A stretch of 6,872 nt of DNA. Source: Desulfobacterales bacterium. Lineage in GTDB: Bacteria > Desulfobacterota > Desulfobacteria > Desulfobacterales > 4be13. Position 1 is the first letter of the stretch. Each line of letters opens with the position of its first letter. This document shows positions 1-5,410 of the stretch, piece after piece. The stretch lies in assembly GCA_029940115.1 (NCBI GenBank), contig JAOZRQ010000380.1:1-6872 (forward strand). The letters run 5' to 3'. A program made the position numbers and the translations under genes. The notes beneath the pieces are model-generated. The model was not told where the DNA came from. It searched no databases and saw nothing but the letters and a program-made list of their open reading frames with translations.

Positions 1-176
1 GTGAGTTTGTGAGTTTGTGAGTTTGTGAGTTTGTGTGTTTGTGTGTTTGTGAGTTGGTGAGTTGGTGAGTTGGTGAGTTTGTGAGTTGGTGAGTTGGTGA
101 GTTTGTGAGTTTGTGAGTTTGTGAGTTTGTGAGTTTGTGAGTTTGTGAGTTGGTGAGTTGGTGAGTTTGTGAGTTT
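1..176. repeat. 8-bp tandem repeat array, 22 units, GTGAGTT(T/G)
   Basis: Reading in 8-base steps from base 1 gives 22 consecutive units with no indel. Most are GTGAGTTT; units 7-9, 11-12 and 19-20 are GTGAGTTG, and units 5-6 are GTGTGTTT. A 23rd degenerate unit (177-184) ends the array. The array starts at the window edge, so its true length is unknown. The two unit types occur in blocks, as expected from duplication by replication slippage. The period is not a multiple of three and no ORF runs through it, so it is probably non-coding. Confidence 0.97.
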
Positions 177-436
177 GTTTTTGTGGGCTTCAGGTGTGTT
201 TGTTGCCGTCATGTCGATGTCTGTCGTTTTTTTTGGGTTGGTGCGGCAATCTTTGTCCGGTTTTTGGCAGACAACTTTTGTCCGTGTGGCATTTTGAACC
301 GCAGATTACGCAGATTGTCGCCAACATCAAGGAGGCTCCTGAAATCAAACGAATCAAACCCACTCTCAATCCCTTCGGCGTCAAAAGGATCCGAGCGGCA
401 AAACCCGGCTTCCTCCTTTGACCTTCATTCCCCCAC
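177..436. other. Non-coding interval with a dispersed CGCAGATT repeat
   Basis: No convincing gene on either strand. At about 297-320 it contains GAACCGCAGATTACGCAGAT, a degenerate version of the motif inside the 105-bp repeats at 2153-2358, so the same repeat family is present on both sides of the pspF-like gene. A run of eight T lies near 228-235. The short ORFs crossing this stretch on both strands are low-complexity or repeat-derived and resemble no family I recognise. Confidence 0.6.
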
Positions 437-484
437 GTTTCACGCCTCACGTTTCACGCCTCACGCCCACGTTTCACGCCTCAC
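437..484. repeat. 14-bp tandem repeat GTTTCACGCCTCAC overlapping the pspF stop
   Basis: Three exact copies of the 14-mer lie at 437-450, 451-464 and 471-484, with a 6-base partial unit (GCCCAC) between the second and third. The last copy overlaps the stop codon of the minus-strand gene, since 481-483 reads TCA, which is TGA on the minus strand. The repeat may have eroded the original 3' end of that gene or may simply abut it. Confidence 0.9.
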
Positions 485-1512
485 AGATCATCCCTATATT
501 TACGATACAATCCCCGCAACTGATGATATGTCATTCCCAGCATCCGGGCCGCCTTTCTCTGATTGTGCCTTGATTCCCCAATCGCCTGTTTCATCCGGAA
601 TATCTCCAAAATCTTGACCGCCTTCTTCAAGGGCTTCTCCATGAGATCGCGCATCAGTCGATCCATCTTTTCAGACGGAGACGCGTCTGCCTTTGGCGGG
701 CCATAGGTTCCATATGGGGAATGAAACGGGTCAAAGACAATATCCGTGATCAGGGAATCGTCGGATCGGTAAACCGCACGTTCCACCACATTCTTCAGTT
801 CGCGCACATTTCCGGGCCAAGAGTGGATTTCAAGTGCCCGCACGGCTTCGGAAGTGAAATGGGGGATATCTTCCCGCCCCAGCTCAAAGGCCATCCGTGC
901 GGCAAAATGATTGACCAAGAGAAGAATGTCCTCTTCCCGGTCCTTGAGCCTTGGGAGAAACAGGACTTCAAACGACAGCCGATCCAGGAGATCCGACTTG
1001 AACATCCCCTTGGCCACCAGATCCGGCAGGTCCGCATTGGTGGCCGCGATGATCCGCACATCCACCTCAAGGCTCTCCGAGCTGCCGACCCGTTCAAATG
1101 TGCCGTACTCCACCGTCCGGAGGATCTTCTCCTGGACTTCCATGGGGATGTTGCCGATCTCGTCGAGAAAAAGGGTCCCGCCATCCGCGGCCTCGAATCT
1201 TCCAATGCGCCGGCGGTCCGCACCGCTGAACGCGCCTTTCTCATACCCAAACAGTTCGGATCCGATCAATGTCGGCGTCAAGGCGGAACAGTTCAGCGCA
1301 ACTAGGGGACCCTGCCACCGGCCAGAGAGAAAATGCAGCCTGGACGCGGCCAGCTCCTTGCCGGTCCCCCGTTCCCCAATCAGCAACACGGGCCGATGGA
1401 CCGGCGCGACCCGGGAAAGGCGTTCCTGAAACGAGAGAAACGCCTCTGATTGTCCCAGCGCCTCGGTCATCCCCACAGGAGGCACCGGGTTGTGTGGCTT
1501 AAATGGGCGCAT
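481..1512 (-). CDS. pspF: PspF-like sigma-54 enhancer-binding activator
   Basis: Predicted AAA+ activator of sigma-54 RNA polymerase, 343 residues, with no N-terminal receiver, PAS or GAF domain, as in PspF. Visible motifs are Walker A GERGTGKE (46-53), the sigma-54 contact loop GAFSGA (93-98, Ser replacing the usual Thr), Walker B GGTLFLDE (111-118), an arginine-finger region LLDRLSF (about 175-181), the sensor II WPGNVREL (232-239) and a C-terminal Fis-type helix-turn-helix (about 318-338, AARMLGMTYHQLR). Stretches such as GERGTGKELAASRLH, SRWQGP-like GRWQGP and LTYHQ-like MTYHQLR closely match my memory of E. coli PspF (about 325 residues). I chose the ATG at 1512 because AAGGA sits five bases upstream; a GTG at 1527 would add five residues and has a poorer ribosome site. 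In enterobacteria PspF is held inactive by PspA and drives the envelope-stress psp operon, but no psp gene is visible here, so the target regulon is unknown. I see no terminator. Confidence 0.88.
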   Translation of the reverse strand: MRPFKPHNPVPPVGMTEALGQSEAFLSFQERLSRVAPVHRPVLLIGERGTGKELAASRLHFLSGRWQGPLVALNCSALTPTLIGSELFGYEKGAFSGADRRRIGRFEAADGGTLFLDEIGNIPMEVQEKILRTVEYGTFERVGSSESLEVDVRIIAATNADLPDLVAKGMFKSDLLDRLSFEVLFLPRLKDREEDILLLVNHFAARMAFELGREDIPHFTSEAVRALEIHSWPGNVRELKNVVERAVYRSDDSLITDIVFDPFHSPYGTYGPPKADASPSEKMDRLMRDLMEKPLKKAVKILEIFRMKQAIGESRHNQRKAARMLGMTYHQLRGLYRKYRDDL

Positions 1513-1555
1513 AGGCTTCCTTCTCACGATCCGCTCCGATGACTTGTCGTCTTTA

Positions 1556-1621
1556 ATCGGGGGACGTCGGGGACAGGGATTGCCAAATCCGGCGGATCGG
1601 ATTTGCCCCGACGTCCCCGAT
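1556..1621. repeat. Palindromic element with CGGGGAC motifs
   Basis: An imperfect inverted repeat. The outer arms are 1556-1572 (ATCGGGGGACGTCGGGG) and 1606-1621 (CCCCGACGTCCCCGAT), differing by one extra G. The inner arms CAAATCCG (1584-1591) and CGGATTTG (1598-1605) are exact and enclose a 6-base loop, with a bulge at 1573-1583. It lies 44 bp upstream of the pspF-like start. It resembles a REP/MITE-type element rather than a rho-independent terminator because no T-run follows on either side of the main stem. Mobility is inference. Confidence 0.8.
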
Positions 1622-1653
1622 AAAAAATGTCGGGGACAAGCCTTTTATCGGGG
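1615..1653. repeat. Second hairpin sharing an arm with the first
   Basis: CCCCGATAAAA (1615-1625) and TTTTATCGGGG (1643-1653) are exact 11-bp inverted repeats with a 17-base loop that itself carries TGTCGGGGAC. The left arm overlaps the right arm of the preceding palindrome (CCCCGAT, 1615-1621), so the two stems are mutually exclusive. Either this is an alternative fold or two related elements are overlapped. Confidence 0.8.
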
Positions 1654-1675
1654 AAAAGCATGCCGCCGTCTTTTA

Positions 1676-1743
1676 GCGGGGACAGGTCCGAGCTGGGCTG
1701 ATGAAAATGTCACAGACAGGGTGGTCCCGTCCTTGTTCCCCGC
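1676..1743. repeat. Third inverted repeat GCGGGGACA / TGTTCCCCGC
   Basis: GCGGGGACA (1676-1684) pairs with TGTTCCCCGC (1734-1743), allowing one G-T wobble, around about 50 bases. It shares the GGGGACA core with the two preceding hairpins, so about 190 bp hold three related palindromes. No gene lies inside. Confidence 0.6.
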
Positions 1744-1878
1744 CATTTTTTCAGTTTGAAAATCAGCCAGTCACAAAATTGGGGGAACAAAACTGGGATC
1801 AACTTTTGGGAACATCGGCAACATTTTCATCACCCCAAGTCCGAGCCGAGCGAGGGTACGAACTTGCAAAGTGGCCTT
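1744..1878. other. Non-coding stretch, GGGAACA motifs
   Basis: No gene is supportable. Two GGGAACA motifs near 1782-1815 (GGGGGAACAAAAC and TTTTGGGAACATCGG) flank CTGGGATCAAC. Repeated GGGAACA-like motifs are reminiscent of some insertion-sequence ends, but there is no transposase and no partner end that I can find, so I do not call an IS here. Confidence 0.3.
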
Positions 1879-1998
1879 TTATTTGGAGAGGCCATCCAGC
1901 AGGGCCTTCACGTTATGGCCCAGTATCTGGTGATTATACCCTCCCTCCAAGATGGCAAAGCATCCGCCGTCATTTGTAATTTCGGATGTCAAGCGGAA
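1879..1998 (-). pseudogene. C-terminal remnant of a histone deacetylase/AcuC-family protein
   Basis: On the minus strand a 39-codon open stretch ends at TAA (1879-1881). It contains GGCFAILEGGYNHQILGHNV followed by KALLDGLSK. The LEGGYN block preceded by GG and hydrophobic residues, then about 15-20 residues with a helix of the type VKALLDGL to the stop, is the hallmark C-terminus of the histone deacetylase superfamily (HDAC/AcuC/acetylpolyamine amidohydrolase). An in-frame TGA (1999-2001) closes it upstream. The catalytic region with its metal-binding His and Asp residues is absent from the window, so the protein cannot be active. The family assignment rests on a short match recognised by eye. 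The rest was probably lost to deletion or to insertion of the hairpin repeat at 2045-2069. Confidence 0.6.
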
Positions 1999-2044
1999 TC
2001 ATGGAAAGTGGTGATTTCTTTTCAGACACAACTATTCTGACTCC

Positions 2045-2069
2045 GGAGTGCCAAAGTTGCGCTTTGGCA
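2045..2069. repeat. TGCCAAAG/CTTTGGCA hairpin repeat
   Basis: TGCCAAAG (2049-2056) and CTTTGGCA (2062-2069) form an exact 8-bp stem with a 5-base TTGCG loop. The left half GGAGTGCCAAAGTTGC is the reverse complement of the unit at 2698-2714, so it belongs to a repeat family present elsewhere in this window. Confidence 0.85.
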
Positions 2070-2152
2070 GTGATCCCATTTCTCTGGAATAATATTGCGC
2101 CATCCCAAGTACTATCCCAATCTATGATGCTGAAACGCCACGAAGGAAACTT

Positions 2153-2358
2153 GTGCAAATCTGTGGTTCGGACGCTTACCGGAACGGGTCAGAACCGCAG
2201 ATTCAGCAGATTTCACGGATTTCGCTGATTCAAAAGGGAATATGATCTGTGAAATCCGTGCAAATCTGTGGTTCGGACGCTTACCGGAACGGGTCAGAAC
2301 CGCAGATTCGGCAGATTTCACGGATTTCGCTGATTCAAAAGGGAATATAATCTGTGAA
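2153..2358. repeat. Two direct copies of a 105-bp repeat
   Basis: Copy 1 (2153-2257) and copy 2 (2258-about 2358) are nearly identical, with substitutions such as CAGCAGATT/CGGCAGATT and ATATGATC/ATATAATC. Copy 2 lacks the last few bases. Each copy contains inverted pairs: AATCTGTGGTTC with GAACCGCAGATT (one G-T mismatch), and TTTCACGGATTT with GAAATCCGTG. The CGCAGATT/CACGGATT family recurs at 297-320. The period is 35 codons, so an in-frame repetitive ORF appears on the minus strand, but it is composed only of repeat translation and is not called as a gene. Confidence 0.93.
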
Positions 2359-2489
2359 CACTTCCTTCTCCTCACCTACTTGGCTCACCGCCGACCGCAG
2401 TTCCCCGAATTTGTCTGGCAATTTCAATATAAACTTCCCTCATCTCACGATATCAGAGACAAGTCAATGGGGTGAACACCGTATTTGAT

Positions 2490-2529
2490 GGTGGCAAAAT
2501 GCGCAATTTCAGGGTGGGAATTTGCCACC
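2490..2529. repeat. 40-nt hairpin GGTGGCAAA/TTTGCCACC
   Basis: GGTGGCAAA (2490-2498) and TTTGCCACC (2521-2529) are exact 9-bp inverted repeats around a 22-base loop. No T-run follows on the plus strand, so it does not look like an intrinsic terminator. It probably belongs to the small-palindrome population of this region. Confidence 0.8.
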
Positions 2530-2650
2530 TTGACAAAAAAGTCGCTTTCAGAACAGGCTTTGTTGCCGGGATGCCCGAATGAAACGAATGCAATTGCCCT
2601 TGAAGTCAGCTTTTTCATCGTTTGACAATCCTCTTTTCGGGATGCCAGCA

Positions 2651-2739
2651 TGCAGCTTTGGCGCGCCTTTCAGCACATGGCTTTCCAGATGCCCAAGTGC
2701 AACTTTGGCACTCCTTTGATGCGATTTTGGCACGCCTTC
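2651..2739. repeat. Three TGCNNNTTTGGCNC units
   Basis: Related 20-mers lie at 2651-2670 (TGCAGCTTTGGCGCGCCTTT), 2698-2717 (TGCAACTTTGGCACTCCTTT) and 2720-2739 (TGCGATTTTGGCACGCCTTC). The second is the reverse complement of the left half of the hairpin at 2045-2069. Spacing is irregular (47 and 22 bases), which argues against a CRISPR array and suits decayed copies of a dispersed element. Confidence 0.75.
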
Positions 2740-2833
2740 AAAAATTGGTTGACACTCATCATTTTCTGGTGTAATCTCATTGCCTGATCCGTCTGATGTC
2801 GCCTTTGTGTGGGGGTTCTGGATATTCTGCCGT

Positions 2834-2860
2834 TGGATACCCGCTTTTTGGGGAATGACA
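2834..2860. repeat. Degenerate 'GGATACCCGC...GGGGAATGACA' repeat
   Basis: TGGATACCCGCTTTTTGGGG followed by AATGACA resembles the widespread intergenic repeat whose usual form is GGATTCCCGC-TTTCG-CGGGAATGAC. The stem is weakened by substitutions here. The identification is by recollection of that common repeat. Confidence 0.5.
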
Positions 2861-2892
2861 ATCGGCGGACCGGGTCAGGAAACTGGCCATTG

Positions 2893-3056
2893 GGCTAGGT
2901 ATAGGCCGTCTAAAAACGCCGGTTTTCAGCCATGTTTTTTGCCCGACTTTCGGACCCGGCCATGTCGTCCCAGATGCTTGTCCTGACAGGATTTGGACGG
3001 ACAGGAGCGGGCCAAAGGTTGGCCAAGCAAAAATTGGCTGATTTAGACGGCCTAGG
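2893..3056. repeat. MITE-like long imperfect inverted repeat
   Basis: The left end (2893-2914) reads on the opposite strand TTTAGACGGCCTA followed by TACCTAGCC; the right end begins TTTAGACGGCCTA at 3042-3054. The arms continue inward: TCAGCCA plus TTTTTTGCC on the left (about 2926-2943) matches the complement of GGCCAAGCAAAAATTGGCTGA on the right (3021-3041). The centre is a small palindrome TCCTGACAGGA (2981-2991). The element is about 164 bp with no ORF of its own, consistent with a non-autonomous miniature element. I could not identify a target-site duplication. Confidence 0.6.
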
Positions 3057-3119
3057 TTAGGTCTGTCTGCCCATCCATGGTTTAGACGGCCTAGGCTAGG
3101 TCTGTCTGCCCATCCATGG
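3042..3119. repeat. 39-bp tandem duplication
   Basis: Copies at 3042-3080 and 3081-3119 run from TTTAGACGGCCTAGG to CCCATCCATGG and differ by one base (GTTAGG versus GCTAGG). Each copy carries the core palindrome CCTAGG. The first copy doubles as the right end of the inverted-repeat element at 2893-3056. Confidence 0.95.
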
Positions 3120-3376
3120 TATGGTCAGGAATAAAAGAGGAGATCAGGGGAAAAATGGGAGATCGCTCCCTCTGCAACGGCTTGCTGTGGGATTGGACAC
3201 ACTGGCAGAACACGCCCCTGACATCGCCATTTCATCTGTTCACCCGCCTGCTCGGACAATTGTCTTACGGACTTCAGGAACCTCTCAAGCCGGGCCCTGT
3301 TCGATGAACAGTGTGAAAGGAGTGTTTCTGCATGACAAGCCTGCCCTCAACCATCAACCCCCGAAGGAGGGACATC
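3120..3376. other. Leader region upstream of the ATPase gene
   Basis: No gene is assigned. A 63-codon plus frame from 3116 and a longer overlapping frame from 3121 begin here, but neither resembles a known protein and the longer one merely runs into the wrong frame of the ATPase gene. An in-frame upstream ATG for the ATPase exists at 3332, preceded by AAAGGAG at 3316-3322; it would add 15 residues. I see no clear sigma-70 or sigma-54 promoter. Confidence 0.45.
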
Positions 3377-5179
3377 ATGACAGAGTACCGTCTCGACCCG
3401 ATAGAGGATCTGGTCGGCGACCTGTTCGTGGACCGGCACGACGAGCTGCGAATGTGCCGGGAGTGGGTCGAAAGGATCCCCCGCTGGCATCTCAACAGCT
3501 TCGCGTTTGTCGGACGCCGGCGCACGGGAAAGACCGCCATCCTGGTGAAGTTCTTCAACGAGCTCTTCCACACCCAGGACCGGGTGATTCCGGTGTTCAT
3601 CTCCTTTGCCCGCTATCTGGGACGAAGGGAGGCGATCTCGTATTACGACTTCGCGAGGGAGTATTTCGGCGGCTACATGAGGAGCTACCTCGCCTTTCGT
3701 CACCGGAAGCCCCGTCTTTTCGGAGATGACTTCGATCTCTCCCGCCTGCGGAGATTCGCCCGGCAGGTGAACGACGAGTATGCGATTGATCTGTACGACC
3801 ACTACGAGGGCATCCTTGCGGAAAAGGACATCTCCGCCGCCCACGGGCTGGCCCAGTGGGTGATCAACTTCCCCATGGGATACGCCCGCATGGAGAACAT
3901 GCCGACCGCGATCATCATAGACGAGTTCCAAGTGCTGACCGACGTGTACGACCCGAGGCAGGATCTGCACCATGACCTGACGGACAGCTTCCAGCGGGCG
4001 TCGGAGACGCACTGGGCCCCGTTGCTCGTCTCCGGTTCCGCGGTCACGTTGTTGATGGAGGAGGCGTTGGGCGGGCTCCTCTCCGGCAGGATCGTGGCCC
4101 ATCATTTGGGGCCGCTGGCACGGGAACACACCCACGACCTGGTCTTCCGGCTCGCGGAAAACCAGGGCCTCAAAGTCACCGAGGCGTTCGCGGAGGCGGT
4201 CTGGCAGCTCACCGGGGGCTATCCGTATTCTGTCAGGCAATTGATGGTCAGCCCGTGCGCTGAGAGACACGCGTATCCCTCCACCAAGGCACTGGAGGCG
4301 CTGATGCGCCATGAGCTGACGAATCCCAGCGGCGGGTTGTGGCAGCACTATCGTCGTGAGTTCCACCACTACAGCCGGCAACTGAACGAGGGCCCCCTCA
4401 CCCGCAATGTGGTGCTGTGGGCCACCAAGTATCCTGACGAGCGCATAGACCCGGACCGGCTCGCGGAGGATCTCGGGGCCGGGGTCGGGGAGGTTCTGGC
4501 CGCGCTGGAGAAGCTCCAATGGATAGACGTGGTCCAGCGCACCGGACTGATCAGCTACCAAGGGCCAGGCGATCCGATGCTGCGGCGATATGTTGAGTAC
4601 CAGCATGCCGTGGAGATCGAGAAGTTGGCACCCGCCGAGGCAGTCAGAGATTGGCATGAGGAATACAAGCGGCTTCGCGGGAGGATGAGCAACTTCATCG
4701 GCGAGGTCGCGGAGGTCTATGTCGAGGGGGTGATGCGGGCCTTTGACGGGCGGGACGCGGACGGAGCGGCGTGTTTCAACACTCCCGGCACGGTCAGGCT
4801 GCCGGTCTTCAAGAAGGTCGAAAGGCGGGGCGGCATCGTCAAAAGGGGTATCCCGGTGGAGATTGACCTGACCGGGGAATGTGCGGAGACAAAGGCCCCC
4901 TATCCGGAGGAACCGCTTGGCGGATCATCAGCCTGGCTGGTTCAGGTCAAGTACACCAGCGAGCCGATCGGTCCCGACGACATCCGAAAGTTCCTGAACC
5001 AGACGGATCAGGTGATCTCGGAGAAGGGCTACACAGACTTCACCCGCTGGTATTTCAGCAAGAGGGGCTACACCGGGGATGCGGAGAAATGCTTGCAACA
5101 GGCGGGCGTCCTGTACAGCAGTCTCGCCCAGTTCAATGCCCTGGCCAAGTTGGTCGGGTTTTTCGGGTTGCCGGAGTAG
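3377..5179 (+). CDS. Archaeal-type P-loop ATPase fused to a PD-(D/E)XK-like domain
   Basis: A 600-residue cytosolic protein with no signal peptide or membrane segment seen. Residues about 10-290 form a STAND/archaeal-ATPase (ATPase_2-like) module: entry motif LFVDRHDEL (16-24), Walker A GRRRTGKT (46-53), Walker B AIIIDEF (178-184), a sensor-1-like VSGS (218-221) and TGGYPYSVRQL (279-289), which corresponds to the TGGxP motif typical of this family. Residues about 336-400 look like a winged helix (DRLAEDLGAGVGEVLAALEKL). The C-terminus has a helix with acidic residues (IGEVAEVYVEG, 441-451), a strand VEID (494-497) and LVQVKYTSE (521-529), reading as E...D497...Q523-x-K525, the arrangement of a PD-(D/E)XK nuclease with Gln in place of Glu. 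Archaeal relatives often carry a DUF234 nuclease-like tail in the same place. The start is chosen for GGAGGG (3366-3371) six bases upstream; ATG 3332 is the alternative. The gene is visibly more GC-rich than its surroundings, suggesting transfer. The substrate and biological role are unknown. Confidence 0.8.
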   Translation: MTEYRLDPIEDLVGDLFVDRHDELRMCREWVERIPRWHLNSFAFVGRRRTGKTAILVKFFNELFHTQDRVIPVFISFARYLGRREAISYYDFAREYFGGYMRSYLAFRHRKPRLFGDDFDLSRLRRFARQVNDEYAIDLYDHYEGILAEKDISAAHGLAQWVINFPMGYARMENMPTAIIIDEFQVLTDVYDPRQDLHHDLTDSFQRASETHWAPLLVSGSAVTLLMEEALGGLLSGRIVAHHLGPLAREHTHDLVFRLAENQGLKVTEAFAEAVWQLTGGYPYSVRQLMVSPCAERHAYPSTKALEALMRHELTNPSGGLWQHYRREFHHYSRQLNEGPLTRNVVLWATKYPDERIDPDRLAEDLGAGVGEVLAALEKLQWIDVVQRTGLISYQGPGDPMLRRYVEYQHAVEIEKLAPAEAVRDWHEEYKRLRGRMSNFIGEVAEVYVEGVMRAFDGRDADGAACFNTPGTVRLPVFKKVERRGGIVKRGIPVEIDLTGECAETKAPYPEEPLGGSSAWLVQVKYTSEPIGPDDIRKFLNQTDQVISEKGYTDFTRWYFSKRGYTGDAEKCLQQAGVLYSSLAQFNALAKLVGFFGLPE

Positions 5180-5250
5180 TGCCTGTCTTCGGCTTCCGGG
5201 GTGAAACAAAAATTTTTTGTCCCTACGGGATTTGAAAGGAAGCTTAAAAT

Positions 5251-5322
5251 ATGGAACTCGAAACCCTTCGTACCTATCTTCTCAGGAAAAGAGGCGCGGC
5301 CGAAGACTTCCCAAACGGGCCG
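5251..5322 (+). pseudogene. N-terminal stub of a MmcQ/YjbR-family gene
   Basis: After GAAAGGAAG (5234-5242) an ATG at 5251 opens MELETLRTYLLRKRGAAEDF followed by PNGP. This matches the conserved N-terminus of MmcQ/YjbR DNA-binding-like proteins (pattern M-x-L-E-x-L-R-x-Y-x-L-x-K-P-G-x-x-E-x-F-P-F), usually a protein of about 110-120 residues. After about residue 24 the similarity stops and the frame runs through unrelated residues to TAA at 5425-5427, giving only 58 codons, and its end overlaps the following zinc-ribbon gene. The conserved next block (LVFKV-GK-FAL) is missing. It is therefore read as a truncated remnant whose 3' part was lost when the downstream gene arrived. Family recognised by eye from a short match. 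Confidence 0.6.
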
Positions 5323-5410
5323 ACTTCCCGACTGCAAGAAAAAGCCGGGTTTCTCTCCTCAATCACTTTTTTTGTCCTGTACACAGGGATGGAACACAAA
5401 GGAGGGAGGA

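Larger units (their letters stand above)
2359..2892. other. Gene-free interval with repeat fragments
   Basis: No supportable gene. A minus-strand frame of 68 codons (2445-2651) has an internal ATG (about 2618) but no family resemblance, and it crosses both a hairpin (2490-2529) and TTTGGC repeats. Three TTGACA hexamers occur (near 2531, 2622 and 2749). Only the last has a plausible partner: TGTAAT 15 bases on or TAATCT 17 bases on. No gene starts within 500 bp of it, so I do not call a promoter. Confidence 0.5.

Noticed and set aside
721..1305. Plus-strand ORFs within the pspF-like gene
   Set aside because: They are antisense shadows of a clearly coding AAA+ gene with all motifs in the minus frame.
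1782..1815. GGGAACA motifs as an IS21-type end
   Set aside because: No transposase, no matching opposite end and no target duplication could be found.
2153..2358. Possible CRISPR array
   Set aside because: The repeats are 105 bp and directly abutting with no unique spacers; the shorter repeats elsewhere also lack regular spacers.
2112..2375. Repetitive 87-residue minus-strand ORF
   Set aside because: It is simply the translation of two 105-bp DNA repeats, whose length happens to be a multiple of three.
2062..2740. TTGGCA/TTGGCAC hexamers as sigma-54 promoters for the PspF-like regulator
   Set aside because: None has a GC at the required -12 spacing after GG; they are parts of the TTTGGC repeat family.
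2749..2777. TTGACA with TGTAAT/TAATCT as a sigma-70 promoter
   Set aside because: Spacing is 15 for the better -10 or 17 for a weak one, no gene follows within about 500 bp, and two other TTGACA hexamers nearby have no -10 partner.
3116..3307. 63-codon plus-strand ORF upstream of the ATPase
   Set aside because: It starts inside the 39-bp tandem repeat, has no Shine-Dalgarno sequence and no family resemblance.
3121..3729. 202-codon plus-strand frame overlapping the ATPase start
   Set aside because: Most of it is the alternate frame of the ATPase gene; its first part resembles no family and there is no good ribosome site.
3347..4657. 436-codon open frame on the minus strand
   Set aside because: It lies antisense to the ATPase gene, has no ribosome site or recognisable motif, and is explained by the high GC and codon bias of the plus-strand gene.
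5201..5410. N-terminal extension of the zinc-ribbon protein
   Set aside because: This stretch shares DNA with the MmcQ/YjbR stub in another frame, shows no domain, and a strong Shine-Dalgarno sequence lies right before ATG 5411.
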